Source: Microbulbifer sp. YPW16 | GTDB taxonomy: Bacteria > Pseudomonadota > Gammaproteobacteria > Pseudomonadales > Cellvibrionaceae | Length of the DNA: 64,000 nt | Direction: 5' to 3' | Assembly: GCF_021290385.1 (NCBI RefSeq) | Contig: NZ_CP089928.1 | Span: forward strand, 2,960,501 to 3,024,500 | Shown: piece after piece, positions 29,072 to 38,557 of the stretch | Position numbering within the stretch: the first letter of the stretch is position 1 | How the letters are laid out: each line of letters begins with the position of its first letter | The notes under the pieces: model-generated | What the model saw: only the letters and a program-made list of their open reading frames with translations | Databases searched by the model: none | What the model was told of the DNA's origin: nothing | Translations under genes and position numbers: made by a program

Positions 29072-29638
29072 ATGAACGAACTGCATGTGCTCACCACCGG
29101 GGAAGCGGCGCGTTATTGTGGGGTTAATTTCCGTACGGTGATCCGCTGGATCGAGCGGGGCCAGTTGAAGGCCTACAAGCTGCCGGGGCGGGGCGACCAC
29201 CGGATCTGTGTGGAAGACTTTGTTGGCTTCCTGCGCGACAACGCCATGCCGGTCCCGGCAGAACTGGCCGCGGCCAGCCGCAAGGTCCTGATTATGGCGC
29301 AGAGCCAGGAGCTGATTGCTGCGGGTCGCCAGGCGTTGCAGCAGGGGGGCTGCGAGGTGGATGTGGCCGGCAACAGTTTTGTGGCGGGCACCATGCTGGC
29401 GGCGGCCAAGCCGGCCCTGCTGGTTATCGATGTCAGCCTCGAGCACAACAACGCCTTCGGTATCATCGATCACCTGCGTTCGCGCAATGAGTTTGCGAAT
29501 GTGCGGGTACTGGTCGTGACCGAAGCGTCCGAAAGCGACTCGCAGCGCTGGCTGGATGCGGGGGCAGACGCCGTAATCCAGGGGCCGGGGGATCGCGCCG
29601 AACTGGTGGCCAAGGCGAAGCTGCTGCTGGAAATGTGA
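29072..29638 (+). CDS. Helix-turn-helix protein with degenerate receiver domain
   Basis: A 188-residue protein. The N-terminus (about 5-56) is an excisionase/BldC-like MerR-type HTH: VLTTGEAARYCGVNFRTVIRWIERG and GDHRICVEDFVGFL. The C-terminal part (70-188) has a receiver-like fold with Asp 120 in LLVIDVSL and Thr 150. The acidic pair near the first strand (IMAQSQ) and the conserved Lys (AVIQGPG) are missing, so phosphorylation is doubtful. I chose ATG 29072; GGGGGA lies about 12 bases upstream. No kinase is adjacent. It is likely a transcription regulator with a pseudo-receiver. Confidence 0.85.
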   Translation: MNELHVLTTGEAARYCGVNFRTVIRWIERGQLKAYKLPGRGDHRICVEDFVGFLRDNAMPVPAELAAASRKVLIMAQSQELIAAGRQALQQGGCEVDVAGNSFVAGTMLAAAKPALLVIDVSLEHNNAFGIIDHLRSRNEFANVRVLVVTEASESDSQRWLDAGADAVIQGPGDRAELVAKAKLLLEM

Positions 29639-29648
29639 AGCGCCCGGC

Positions 29649-31229
29649 TCAGATGGGCTTGGGAACCAGCATGGACTCCTCTTCCCGTTCTGTCCGGTCG
29701 CGCCCCTGGTCCGGGCAATGAAAGCTTGCGGTGATCTCATCACCGTGCAGGCTGTTCAGGTGCACATCGAACCCCCAGAGCCGGTGGATATGCCGCAGCA
29801 CTTCCTTGGTGTCCTTGCCCAGGGGGCGGCGGCGATGCTGGGTGTGGTGGAGCGTCAGTGAGCGGTCGCCGCGGTTGGCCACCGAGAACACCTGTATATT
29901 GGGCTCGCGGTTGCCCAGGTTGTACTGTCCCGCCAGGTTAGCTCGCAACTGGCGGTAGCCGTCCTCGTCGTGAATGGCGTTGACCACAATTTCATTTTCG
30001 CGGTCGTCATCACTGATACAAAACAGTTTCATATCCCGCATTACCTTGGGCGACAGGAACTGCAGGATGAAACTCTCATCCTTGAAATCGCGCATGGCAA
30101 ATTGCAGGGTCTCCTTCCAGTTGCTGCCGGCGATGTCCGGGAACCACTCCCGATCCTCTTGCGTCGGCGCCTCGCAGATACGACGCAGGTCGCTGAAAAT
30201 ACTGAAGCCCAGGGTGTAGGGGTTAATGCCGTTGTAATACGGGCTGTCGAACGCCGGCTGGTAGATGACATTGGTGTGGCTCTGCAGGAATTCGATCATG
30301 AATCCCTCGGTCACACGCCCGCGCTTGTACAGCTCGGTTAGCAGCGTGTAGTGCCAGAAGCTCGCCCAGCCCTCGTTCATTACCTGCGTCTGGCGCTGCG
30401 GGTAGAAATACTGCGCCAGCTTGCGCACGATCCGCACCAGCTCCCGCTGCCAGTTTTCCAGCAGGGGGGCGTTCTTCTCGATAAAGTAGAGGATGTTCTC
30501 CTGCGGCTCTTCGGGGAAGCGGTGTGGGCTGTTGCCCTCATCGTCCTCTCCCATTTTGGGGATGGTCCGCCACAGGTCGTTCAGCTGGCGCTGGCGGTAT
30601 TCCTCGCGCTCTTTCTGGCGTCGCTCCTCCTCGACCGCGGAAATTGGGTAGGGCCGCTTGTAGCGGTCGACGCCGTAGTTCATCAGTGCGTGGCAGGAAT
30701 CCAGCACGGCTTCCACCTCGGCCTGGCCGTGGCGCTGCTCACACTCGCGGATATAGTTCTTGGCAAAGATCAGGTAGTCGATGATGCTGCTGGCATCGGT
30801 CCAGGAGCGGAACAGGTAGTTTCCCTTGAAAAATGAGTTGTGGCCGTAGCAGGCATGCGCAATCACCAGCGCCTGCATGGTCATGGTGTTCTCTTCCATC
30901 AGGTAGGCAATACAGGGATTGGAGTTGATCACAATCTCGTATGCCAGGCCCATCAGTCCGCGCTGGTAGTTATTCTCCACACTGATGAATTGCTTGCCGA
31001 ACGACCAGTGGTTGTAGCCCACCGGCATACCCACCGAGGAGTAGGCGTCCATCATTTGCTCGGAGCTGATTACCTCGATCTGGTTGGGGTAAGTGTCGAG
31101 GCCAAACTCCTCGGCAAGCTCGGCTATGGCGCGGTCGTATTCCCGGATCAGCTCGAAGGTCCACTCGGATGTAGTGGATATGGGGCCCTCGGCATGCGCA
31201 TCCGGCGAAGAGCTGGCTTGATCGAACAT
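29649..31229 (-). CDS. SpoVR family protein (YcgB-like)
   Basis: The 526-residue protein has typical segments: WTFELIREYDRAIAELAEEFGLDTYPNQIEVI near the start, SVGMPVGYNHWSFGK and GLMGLAYEIVINSNPCIAYL. The family is widespread, and in enterobacteria it co-occurs with YeaG and YeaH in sigma-S and nutrient stress responses. No catalytic activity is established. The ATG overlaps the YeaH stop by one base, so it is the third gene of a prkA-yeaH-spoVR operon. It is convergent with the HTH gene, 10 bases apart. Confidence 0.94.
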   Translation of the reverse strand: MFDQASSSPDAHAEGPISTTSEWTFELIREYDRAIAELAEEFGLDTYPNQIEVISSEQMMDAYSSVGMPVGYNHWSFGKQFISVENNYQRGLMGLAYEIVINSNPCIAYLMEENTMTMQALVIAHACYGHNSFFKGNYLFRSWTDASSIIDYLIFAKNYIRECEQRHGQAEVEAVLDSCHALMNYGVDRYKRPYPISAVEEERRQKEREEYRQRQLNDLWRTIPKMGEDDEGNSPHRFPEEPQENILYFIEKNAPLLENWQRELVRIVRKLAQYFYPQRQTQVMNEGWASFWHYTLLTELYKRGRVTEGFMIEFLQSHTNVIYQPAFDSPYYNGINPYTLGFSIFSDLRRICEAPTQEDREWFPDIAGSNWKETLQFAMRDFKDESFILQFLSPKVMRDMKLFCISDDDRENEIVVNAIHDEDGYRQLRANLAGQYNLGNREPNIQVFSVANRGDRSLTLHHTQHRRRPLGKDTKEVLRHIHRLWGFDVHLNSLHGDEITASFHCPDQGRDRTEREEESMLVPKPI

Positions 31230-32509
31230 TACGCGCTCACCTTCTGGCTGAACAACTGGCGGAAGACCGGGTAGATATCCTGTACATCGACGATCTGCTC
31301 CATGGCGAAGTGCTCGGGAAACAGCGTCCGGACACTTTCGTACTCCTCCCAGAGTGCCTGGTGGTCCCGGGGCGTAATCTCCACATAGGAGTAGTACTGC
31401 ACGTGGGGCATGATGTCGTCGATCAGGATCTTGTGGCAGGTGCTGGAGTCGTCGTTCCAGTTATCGCCATCGGAGGCCTGGGCACCGTAGATGTTCCACT
31501 CGCTGGCCGGATACCGCTCGCGCATCACCGTGCGCATCAGCTTGAGGGCGCTGGAGACGATGGTGCCGCCGGTTTCCCGTGAATAGAAGAATTCCTCCTC
31601 GTCCACTTCCTTGGCGCTGGTGTGGTGGCGGATAAATACCACCTCGGTGTATTCGTAGCTGCGTTGCAGGAACAGGTACAAAAGAAGGAAGAAACGCTTG
31701 GCCATGTCCTTGGTGGCCTGGTTCATGGAGCCGGACACATCCATCAGGCAGAACATCACGGCACGGGAGCGGGGCCGGGGCTGCTTCACCAGCAGGTTGT
31801 ATTTCAGGTCGAAATCGTCGAGGAAGGGAACCCGTTTCACGCGTCCACGCAGGTCGGCGATCTGGCCCTGCAGCAGGTCCACGCGGCGCTGGTCCCGCAG
31901 TGCGGGATCCTTGTTCTCTTCCTGCTCGAGCTCCTCCTCCAGCAGGCGGATATTGCGGCGCTTGCTGCTGGTAAGTGCAATCCGGCGGGCGTGAGCCGCG
32001 CGGAGGGACCGCACTACGTTCAGGCGGCCGGGCGTACCCTCGTTGCTGATACCGGCACGCACCACCTGAAAGGATTCATTGCCGGCGAGTCGGCGCTTGA
32101 CCATGTTCGGCAGCTGCAGGCCCTCGAACATAAAGTCGAGAAATTCCTCCTGCGAGATCTGGAACACAAACTCGTCCATGCCCTCGCCGCTGTCGCTGGC
32201 ACTGCCGCCACCGCCGCCGGAGCCGGACTGCTGCCCCTGACGGGGAATCCGGTCGCCGGTGGAAAACTGCTTGTTGCCCGGCAGTACCCTGTCTACATGA
32301 CCGCCGGCGCCGTGGGAGAAGATGGGCTCGCTGATATCCCGGGTGGGAATACTGATACGCTCGCCCTTCTCCATATCGGTGATCGAGCGACTGTTCATCG
32401 CCTCGCCTACAGCCTTCTTGATATGCGCTTTATAGCGCTGCAGGAAACGCTGCCGGTTCACCGTGCTCTTGTTTTTACCGTTGAGCCGACGGTCGATGAT
32501 GTAGCTCAT
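31229..32509 (-). CDS. YeaH/YhbH family VWA-domain protein
   Basis: The 426-residue protein begins [22 protein letters not shown], the standard YeaH opening. A Gly/Ser-rich linker lies around 92-110, and a von Willebrand A-like domain follows with the metal site DVSGSMNQ. It is a partner of PrkA/YeaG in stress response; the exact action is unknown. It lies 16 bases after prkA and overlaps spoVR by one base. Confidence 0.95.
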   Translation of the reverse strand: MSYIIDRRLNGKNKSTVNRQRFLQRYKAHIKKAVGEAMNSRSITDMEKGERISIPTRDISEPIFSHGAGGHVDRVLPGNKQFSTGDRIPRQGQQSGSGGGGGSASDSGEGMDEFVFQISQEEFLDFMFEGLQLPNMVKRRLAGNESFQVVRAGISNEGTPGRLNVVRSLRAAHARRIALTSSKRRNIRLLEEELEQEENKDPALRDQRRVDLLQGQIADLRGRVKRVPFLDDFDLKYNLLVKQPRPRSRAVMFCLMDVSGSMNQATKDMAKRFFLLLYLFLQRSYEYTEVVFIRHHTSAKEVDEEEFFYSRETGGTIVSSALKLMRTVMRERYPASEWNIYGAQASDGDNWNDDSSTCHKILIDDIMPHVQYYSYVEITPRDHQALWEEYESVRTLFPEHFAMEQIVDVQDIYPVFRQLFSQKVSA

Positions 32510-32525
32510 AAACCCCTACAGCCGG

Positions 32526-34451
32526 TTACTGCGATTTGCGTACCCGCAGGTACCACTCCGATAACAGTCGAACCTGTTTCTCGGTATAACCCCGTTCCAC
32601 CATGCGATCGACAAAGTCGGCGTGCTTCTTCTTGTCGTCCGCTGAAGCCTTGGTGTTGAAGGAGATAACCGGGAGCAGGTCCTCGGTATTGGAGAACATT
32701 TTCTTCTCGATCACTGCGCGCAGCTTTTCATAGGAGCGCCAGTCCGGGTTTTTGCCCTGGTTGTTGGCGCGGGCGCGCAGCACGAAGTTGACGATCTCGT
32801 TGCGGAAGTCTTTCGGGTTGGAGATGCCGGCGGGCTTCTCGGTCTTCTCCAGTTCCTCGTTCAGGGCGCCGCGGTCGAGAATCTCGCCGGTCTCCGGGTC
32901 GCGGTACTCCTGGTCCTGGATCCAGAAATCGGCGTAGGTGACGTAGCGATCAAACAGGTTCTGGCCATATTCGGCGTAGGACTCCAGGTAGGCGGTCTGG
33001 ATTTCCTTGCCGATAAACTCCACATAGCGCGGTGCCAGGTATTCCTTGATAAAGCCCAGGTACTTCTCCTGGTATTCCGGCGGGAACTGCTCCTGCTCGA
33101 TCTGCTGCTCCAGCACGTAGAGGAGGTGTACCGGGTTGGCGGCCACTTCGGTGGCGTCAAAGTTGAATACCTTGGAAAGGATCTTGAACGCGAAGCGGGT
33201 AGAGAGGCCGTTCATGCCCTCATCTACACCGGCATTGTCACGGTATTCCTGGATGGTTTTGGCCTTGGGGTCGGTGTCCTTGAGGTTCTCACCATCATAG
33301 ATTCGCATCTTGGAATAGATACTCGAATTCTCCGGCGCCTTGATCCGGGATAACACGGAGAATTGCGCCAGCATGCGCAGGGTGTCGGGCGCACAGGGGG
33401 CCCTGTTCAGGGAGCTGTTTTCCAGCAACTTCTGGTAGATCTTGATTTCTTCCAGCACCCGCACGCAGTAGGGAACCTTGACGATATAGATGCGATCGAG
33501 GAACGCCTCGTTGTTGCGGTTGTTGCGGAAGGACTGCCACTCGGACTCGTTGGAGTGGGCGAGAATAATGCCATTGAATGGGATGGAGCCCAGGCCCTCG
33601 GTGCTGTTGTAGTTGCCTTCCTGGGTTGCAGTCAGCAGTGGGTGGAGCACCTTGATCGGCGCCTTGAACATCTCCACAAACTCCATCAGGCCCTGGTTGG
33701 CGCGGCACAGGCTGCCCGAGAAGCTGTAAGCATCGGGGTCATTCTGGGGAAAGTCCTCAAGCTTGCGGATATCCACCTTGCCCACCAGCGAGGAAATGTC
33801 CTGGTTGTTCTCGTCGCCGGGCTCGGTCTTGGAAATTGCCACCTGGTCGAGAATGGACGGGCGGACTTTCACCACCCGGAACTTGCTGATATCGCCCTGG
33901 TACTCATGCAGTCGCTTCATGGCCCAGGGAGACATGATGGTATTCACGTAGCGGCGGGGAATGCCGTAATCCTCCTCGAGAATCTGCCCGTCCTCTTCTG
34001 GAGAGAACAGGCTGAGGGGCGATTCAAACACTGGTGAGCCCTTGATGGCGTAAATGGGGATCTTCTCCATCAGCGCCTTGAGCCGCTCCGCCAGGGAGGA
34101 CTTGCCGCCACCCACCGGACCCAGCAGGTAGAGGATCTGCTTTTTCTCCTCAAGGCCCTGGGCTGCGTGGCGGAAGAAGGAAACGATCTGCTCGATCGCT
34201 TCCTCCATGCCGTAGAACTCGCTGAAGGCAGCGTAACGCTTGATCACTTTGTTGGAAAAGATACGCGACAGGCGTGGATCGTGGGAGGTGTCAATCAATT
34301 CTGCCTCGCCGATCGCCATCAGCATGCGTTCCGCCGGAGAGGCGTAGGCGCTGGGGTCCGCCTTGCACAGCTCCAGGTAGTCCTGGATGCTGAGCTCCTC
34401 TTCCTGGATGGACTCGTACCTTTCCTGGTAGTGATTGAAAATCGTATTCAT
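32526..34451 (-). CDS. PrkA family serine protein kinase (YeaG)
   Basis: A 641-residue AAA+-like protein kinase. It reads MNTIFNHYQERYESIQEEEL at the start, Walker A GPVGGGKSSLAERLK at about 110-124, NTIMSPWAMKRL and GIILAHSNESEW further on, and the C-terminal kinase-like domain to the end. ATG 34451 follows AGGGAGTTGTCA and matches the family start; the frame extends upstream without conservation. It is first in the prkA-yeaH-spoVR operon, usually induced on starvation. Confidence 0.95.
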   Translation of the reverse strand: MNTIFNHYQERYESIQEEELSIQDYLELCKADPSAYASPAERMLMAIGEAELIDTSHDPRLSRIFSNKVIKRYAAFSEFYGMEEAIEQIVSFFRHAAQGLEEKKQILYLLGPVGGGKSSLAERLKALMEKIPIYAIKGSPVFESPLSLFSPEEDGQILEEDYGIPRRYVNTIMSPWAMKRLHEYQGDISKFRVVKVRPSILDQVAISKTEPGDENNQDISSLVGKVDIRKLEDFPQNDPDAYSFSGSLCRANQGLMEFVEMFKAPIKVLHPLLTATQEGNYNSTEGLGSIPFNGIILAHSNESEWQSFRNNRNNEAFLDRIYIVKVPYCVRVLEEIKIYQKLLENSSLNRAPCAPDTLRMLAQFSVLSRIKAPENSSIYSKMRIYDGENLKDTDPKAKTIQEYRDNAGVDEGMNGLSTRFAFKILSKVFNFDATEVAANPVHLLYVLEQQIEQEQFPPEYQEKYLGFIKEYLAPRYVEFIGKEIQTAYLESYAEYGQNLFDRYVTYADFWIQDQEYRDPETGEILDRGALNEELEKTEKPAGISNPKDFRNEIVNFVLRARANNQGKNPDWRSYEKLRAVIEKKMFSNTEDLLPVISFNTKASADDKKKHADFVDRMVERGYTEKQVRLLSEWYLRVRKSQ

Positions 34452-34821
34452 TGACAACTCCCTGTAGCGTGTCGGGCGACCTTCGTGTTCCAGTCGGGGC
34501 TCAGGCTCGCGGGATACTGCGCCGGGGGTGACCAGGCCATGGACTGTCGGCGAGATGGTGGCGCCCTGGGGGCGACACTGGTGCTGAATCGCGCTGCTGC
34601 GCTTAAACCAAAATCTATCTTTATTTCCGGTCCCTCGATGACCGGGCGGCGCTGCCGGGACGCGCCGGGCGAGGAAAATTACTTTTTGCTCTCGCTTTTC
34701 CAGCATAGCTCTCCCTTAAAGGGAGACGCCGGAGAGACCTCAATACAGGTTGAAAAGGGCGGCAGTTTTGCGCTCTACTTACGCCCCATTCCCGAGAACT
34801 AAAAAATGAAGGGCCAGACCC
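34452..34821. other. Divergent promoter region between prkA and galE
   Basis: About 370 bases without a gene. At 34710-34726 is the inverted repeat TCTCCCTT-A-AAGGGAGA, a possible operator; it is not followed by a T-run. Promoters for both prkA and galE must be here, but I could not assign boxes. Confidence 0.5.
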
Positions 34822-35847
34822 ATGGCAATACTTGTGACCGGCGGGGCCGGCTACATTGGCACCCATACCTGCGTGGAACTGATCAGCGCTGGCTGGCAGC
34901 CGGTGGTGCTGGACAACCTGTGCAACAGCAGCGAGGCCGCCCTGCACCGGGTCGAGGCCATTACCGGCCAGCCGGTCAGTTTCCATCGTGGGGACATCGC
35001 CGATGAGCAGGTGCTGCGGGAAATATTTTCCCAATACCAGATAGATGCGGTGATTCATTTTGCCGGCCTGAAAGCCGTTGGCGAGTCGGTGGCACAGCCC
35101 CTGCGTTATTACGAGAATAATGTGGCGGGGACCCTGGCCTTATGCCGGGTCATGGAGGAGTTTGGCGTCAGGCAGCTGATCTTCAGTTCCTCCGCAACGG
35201 TCTACGGGGATCCGGCCAGCGTACCGATCCGCGAGGATTTCCCCACCGGCGCCACCAATCCCTACGGTGCCAGTAAGTTGATGGTGGAAGACATTATGCG
35301 TGACCTGTGCGCGGCCCCTGATGCGGGCTGGAAGGTCAGCCTGTTGCGCTATTTCAATCCCATCGGCGCCCACGAGAGTGGCACTATCGGTGAAGATCCC
35401 CAGGGTATTCCCAACAACCTGCTGCCATATGTTGCCCAGGTGGCCGTGGGGCGCCTGCCCGAGCTGCAGGTGTTCGGCAACGATTACCCGACTGTGGATG
35501 GCACTGGCGTACGCGACTATATCCACGTGGTGGACCTGGCTCGCGGCCATGTGGCAGCCCTGGAGAAGTTGGGCCGTGGGGACACCGACAGCGGATGTTA
35601 CACCTACAACCTGGGGACCGGTCGAGGCAGTTCCGTGCTGGAAATTGTAAAAGCTTTTGAAGAGGCCTCCGGTCGTGCCATTCCTTTCAAGGTGGTGCCG
35701 CGCCGCCCCGGCGATATCGCCGAATGCTACGCCGACCCGACAACGGCGGAGCGAGAGCTGGGATGGAAAGCGGAATATGACCTGCCGCGCATGGTGGAAG
35801 ACACCTGGCGCTGGCAGTCGCAGAATCCTCAGGGCTACCAGGGCTGA
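34822..35847 (+). CDS. galE: UDP-glucose 4-epimerase
   Basis: A 341-residue extended SDR that interconverts UDP-glucose and UDP-galactose. It has [13 protein letters not shown] (5-17), [13 protein letters not shown], the catalytic [10 protein letters not shown] and the YGASK Tyr-Lys pair, and [13 protein letters not shown]. Length is that of GalE. It stands alone, convergent with the CapA-like gene 49 bases downstream. It probably supplies sugars for envelope polysaccharide. Confidence 0.95.
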   Translation: MAILVTGGAGYIGTHTCVELISAGWQPVVLDNLCNSSEAALHRVEAITGQPVSFHRGDIADEQVLREIFSQYQIDAVIHFAGLKAVGESVAQPLRYYENNVAGTLALCRVMEEFGVRQLIFSSSATVYGDPASVPIREDFPTGATNPYGASKLMVEDIMRDLCAAPDAGWKVSLLRYFNPIGAHESGTIGEDPQGIPNNLLPYVAQVAVGRLPELQVFGNDYPTVDGTGVRDYIHVVDLARGHVAALEKLGRGDTDSGCYTYNLGTGRGSSVLEIVKAFEEASGRAIPFKVVPRRPGDIAECYADPTTAERELGWKAEYDLPRMVEDTWRWQSQNPQGYQG

Positions 35848-35896
35848 CCCTGCCGGAAAGGGATGCCCACGCCTGGACAAGTGATGACTGTTGCCG

Positions 35897-36988
35897 CTAC
35901 CACTCCAGGAAGAAGCTGGTATCGGCCGCCCCCGGGCGGAGTTGCCCACCAAAGCGGCGGCACTCGCGGTCCAGTTTCTTCCTGAGCCACTCCCGGTCCA
36001 TCTCCGGCGCCTGCTCCAGTCGCAACCGCCGCGACTGGAGTGGGATCAGCTCCAGCGACTGCAATGCTCCATCTTCATTCAGCTCCACGCAGTACAGCAC
36101 CCGCAAGTCCGGCCGGAACTCTTCCTGGCCACCGATACCTTCGTAGTCGTTAATCAGGTCACCGCAGCCGTACAGGATCGGCCTGTCGCGGTAGACTTCG
36201 ATTGCCTTCGGGTGATGGGAGGAGTGACCGCACACCAGGTCGATGCCGCCTTCTATCAACCGGTGGGCAAATTGTTGTTGCTCGGCGGGTACGGCGTATC
36301 CCCAGTTGCCGCCCCAGTGTACTGACACCATGGTGACGTCTCCGGGGCTGCGGATGGCGTTGATGCGACTAACAATATTGTCGGCCATCTCCGCTGACAG
36401 GTTGTCTGCACGGCACACTCCGGCCGTGTCCGGCGTGGCCGCCCAGACCGGGGGAATGCCACTACTGCCATGACCACAGGCAAGTACCAGCAACCTTTGC
36501 GTGCCAGCTTCCATGACAGCCGGCCTGCAGGCATCCTGTATCAGGTTGCCTGCACCGACTGTTTTGATTTCCACTTCGCGAAGACGCGCCAGTGTCTCTT
36601 CCAGTCCTGCATAACCCCAGTCCAGGACATGGTTATTGGCGAGGCTACAGATGTCGACTTCCGCCACCGTAAGGCATTGCAGGTTGGCCGGGTGCATACG
36701 GTAGTGGATACCCTTGCCCGGCCAGCAGTCGTCACTGGTGGTGACAGCCGTTTCCAGGTTAATGACCCGTAAGTCTGGACGACGGGCCTGCATGACTGTA
36801 AGGGCATCACCCCAGATGTAGTCCGGTGAGACGGGCAGGGGAATGGGGCCATTGCGCTGCTCGGCGAGGGCTACATAGTCATAGGCAGATTTCAGCCAGG
36901 ACTCGTAGATTCTCGGATTGCAGGGGCTCGGGAGTATCTGGTCGATACCCCGTCCGGTCATGACATCGCCGGCAATAAGCAGTCGCAT
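35897..36988 (-). CDS. CapA family protein (poly-gamma-glutamate synthesis type)
   Basis: A 363-residue member of the metallophosphatase-like CapA family: MRLLIAGDVMTGRGIDQILP, VINLETAVTT, SLANNHVLDWGYAGLEETL, MVSVHWGGNWGY and LVCGHSSHHPKAIEVY. There is no signal peptide or membrane anchor, unlike classic CapA, so it is likely cytosolic. Other poly-gamma-glutamate genes are absent. ATG 36988 is preferred; GTG 37000 sits too close to the AAGGAG. It lies at the edge of the AT-rich microcin locus but is divergent from it. Confidence 0.88.
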   Translation of the reverse strand: MRLLIAGDVMTGRGIDQILPSPCNPRIYESWLKSAYDYVALAEQRNGPIPLPVSPDYIWGDALTVMQARRPDLRVINLETAVTTSDDCWPGKGIHYRMHPANLQCLTVAEVDICSLANNHVLDWGYAGLEETLARLREVEIKTVGAGNLIQDACRPAVMEAGTQRLLVLACGHGSSGIPPVWAATPDTAGVCRADNLSAEMADNIVSRINAIRSPGDVTMVSVHWGGNWGYAVPAEQQQFAHRLIEGGIDLVCGHSSHHPKAIEVYRDRPILYGCGDLINDYEGIGGQEEFRPDLRVLYCVELNEDGALQSLELIPLQSRRLRLEQAPEMDREWLRKKLDRECRRFGGQLRPGAADTSFFLEW

Positions 36989-37300
36989 ATCCCGGGCCAC
37001 TCCTTATAGACAAAAATAAAAACCCAATAACAGAGTTTCTTCGTCTACATTTGAAATTATATTCTCAAGTAAAATTGAATAAAAAAATTAAACTCTCCAT
37101 ATGATTCTTGATTTGACGAGCATTTGGGGCGAATGAAGAATTTTAGTGCATAATTTTCTAATAGCTGTCAGAAATATTTTCATTTTTTTTCAATAGCTGA
37201 ATGTTTATTCAAGGCTTGTAATTAAATGTAATGAGACAGTTTTGAATTTTACCAATATGGCATGTAAAACACCGTCCCTGTTTTCTTATTCAAGAGGGGA
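36989..37300. other. Very AT-rich divergent region upstream of the microcin export genes
   Basis: About 310 bases of strikingly AT-rich sequence with no gene. It holds the promoter of the export operon and possibly a -10 TATAAT for the CapA-like gene. Its composition contrasts with galE/capA and marks the left edge of the transferred locus. Confidence 0.6.
37242..37270 (+). promoter_or_regulatory. Candidate promoter of the microcin operon
   Basis: TTGAAT (37242-37247), 17-base spacer and TAAAAC (37265-37270) give a start near 37277, about 24 bases before the adaptor gene. A second possible pair, TTGACG near 37114 and AAGAAT, lies upstream. Confidence 0.55.
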
Positions 37301-38557
37301 ATGTCGGCGGTGTCAGGGTTGTTCCGTAACCAGGTATTGCAGCGACAAGCGGATCGCCTGCACGGGGAGATCCTGTTACTGCCTCGCCTTTCCCATTTGG
37401 CTATTCTGGCTCTGTTATTGATTTGGGTGATTGCAGTTGTCGCATGGCTTTGCAGCAGTAATTACGCGCGGCAGGAAACGGTGCAGGGTTGGCTTGAGCC
37501 AGCGTCGGGCGTGGTGCGTGTCTATACGGATAGCCCGGGCATCATAAAGCAGGTATTGGTAGAGGAAGGGGAAAGTGTTGTCGAAGGCCAGCCGTTAATC
37601 GTGGTCAATGGCGATCGCATCCTAGACAATGGCAAGCACCTGGAATCTCTACTGTTGGCAGAGTATAAAAGTCAGCGCCAACTGCTTAATGAGCAGTTGG
37701 CGCGCAGCGAGAAGATCTACCGGCAACAACTACAAGACATACAGCAACAGACTGCTGCGACGAGACAGGATCTGTCGTTGCTGGAAAAGCAAATTGTGAC
37801 GCACACTCGTCGCTACACACTAATTTCGGAGCAGGCGGAGCGTTACCGGATTCTCAACGATAAAGGCCATGTTTCCTCTGCAGAGCTGGAAAGTGTGTTG
37901 GCGCAGGAACTGGAAATGCGCGCCGAGCGCCAGAGCCTGGAGCGCAACCGAGTCAAGCTGCAAAGCCAGATCCAACAATTAAAAAGCAAAATGGTGTTGC
38001 TGCCAGAAGAGCATGCCGATGTCGCCGACCAGTTGCGCGCGAGGCTTTCGGATCTGGCGCAGCGGGTTGCCCAATTGCATGGACAACGCGCCTACATCGT
38101 CAAGGCTTCCCGGGCGGGCGTAGTCAGTAATTTACAGGCTGAAGAGGGGCAACAGGCGCAAACAGGAGTCCCAGTCCTGTCCCTGGTGCCCGACGGACAA
38201 GCTTTGACAGCGCAGTTGCTGGTGCCAGTCCGCTCCGCTGGTTTTCTCGATGCGGGTCAATCCTTGAATATTCGTTACGACGCCTTTCCTTTCCAGAAAT
38301 TCGGGCTCTATAGCGGCAGCGTGCTGGAAGTCTCCGATACGGTCATGCTCCCAGATGAGCTGCTCAACACGCCTGTATCGGTACGTGAGCCTGTGTTCAA
38401 GGTTTCCGCGCAGCTGTCTCAGCCATCGGTCCGCGCTTATGGCGAGAATTTCCCGCTCAAGCCGGGTATGACTCTATCCGCCGATGTGCAGCTCGCCGAA
38501 CGCAGTCTTCTGCAGTGGCTGCTGGAACCCATCTATAGCCTGAAGGGACGGCTGTAA
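37301..38557 (+). CDS. HlyD-family periplasmic adaptor of a microcin exporter (CvaA-like)
   Basis: The 418-residue membrane-fusion protein has a short cytosolic N-terminus and one transmembrane helix (about 30-51). A lipoyl-like half motif reads ETVQGWLEPASGVVRVYT, and a long helical hairpin (about 115-235) is rich in Gln and Glu. The second lipoyl half and beta-barrel follow. It links an inner-membrane ABC exporter to TolC, which must be encoded elsewhere. ATG 37301 sits close to AGAGGGG; GTG 37310 gives better spacing, so the start may be three codons later. It overlaps the exporter gene by one base. Confidence 0.93.
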   Translation: MSAVSGLFRNQVLQRQADRLHGEILLLPRLSHLAILALLLIWVIAVVAWLCSSNYARQETVQGWLEPASGVVRVYTDSPGIIKQVLVEEGESVVEGQPLIVVNGDRILDNGKHLESLLLAEYKSQRQLLNEQLARSEKIYRQQLQDIQQQTAATRQDLSLLEKQIVTHTRRYTLISEQAERYRILNDKGHVSSAELESVLAQELEMRAERQSLERNRVKLQSQIQQLKSKMVLLPEEHADVADQLRARLSDLAQRVAQLHGQRAYIVKASRAGVVSNLQAEEGQQAQTGVPVLSLVPDGQALTAQLLVPVRSAGFLDAGQSLNIRYDAFPFQKFGLYSGSVLEVSDTVMLPDELLNTPVSVREPVFKVSAQLSQPSVRAYGENFPLKPGMTLSADVQLAERSLLQWLLEPIYSLKGRL

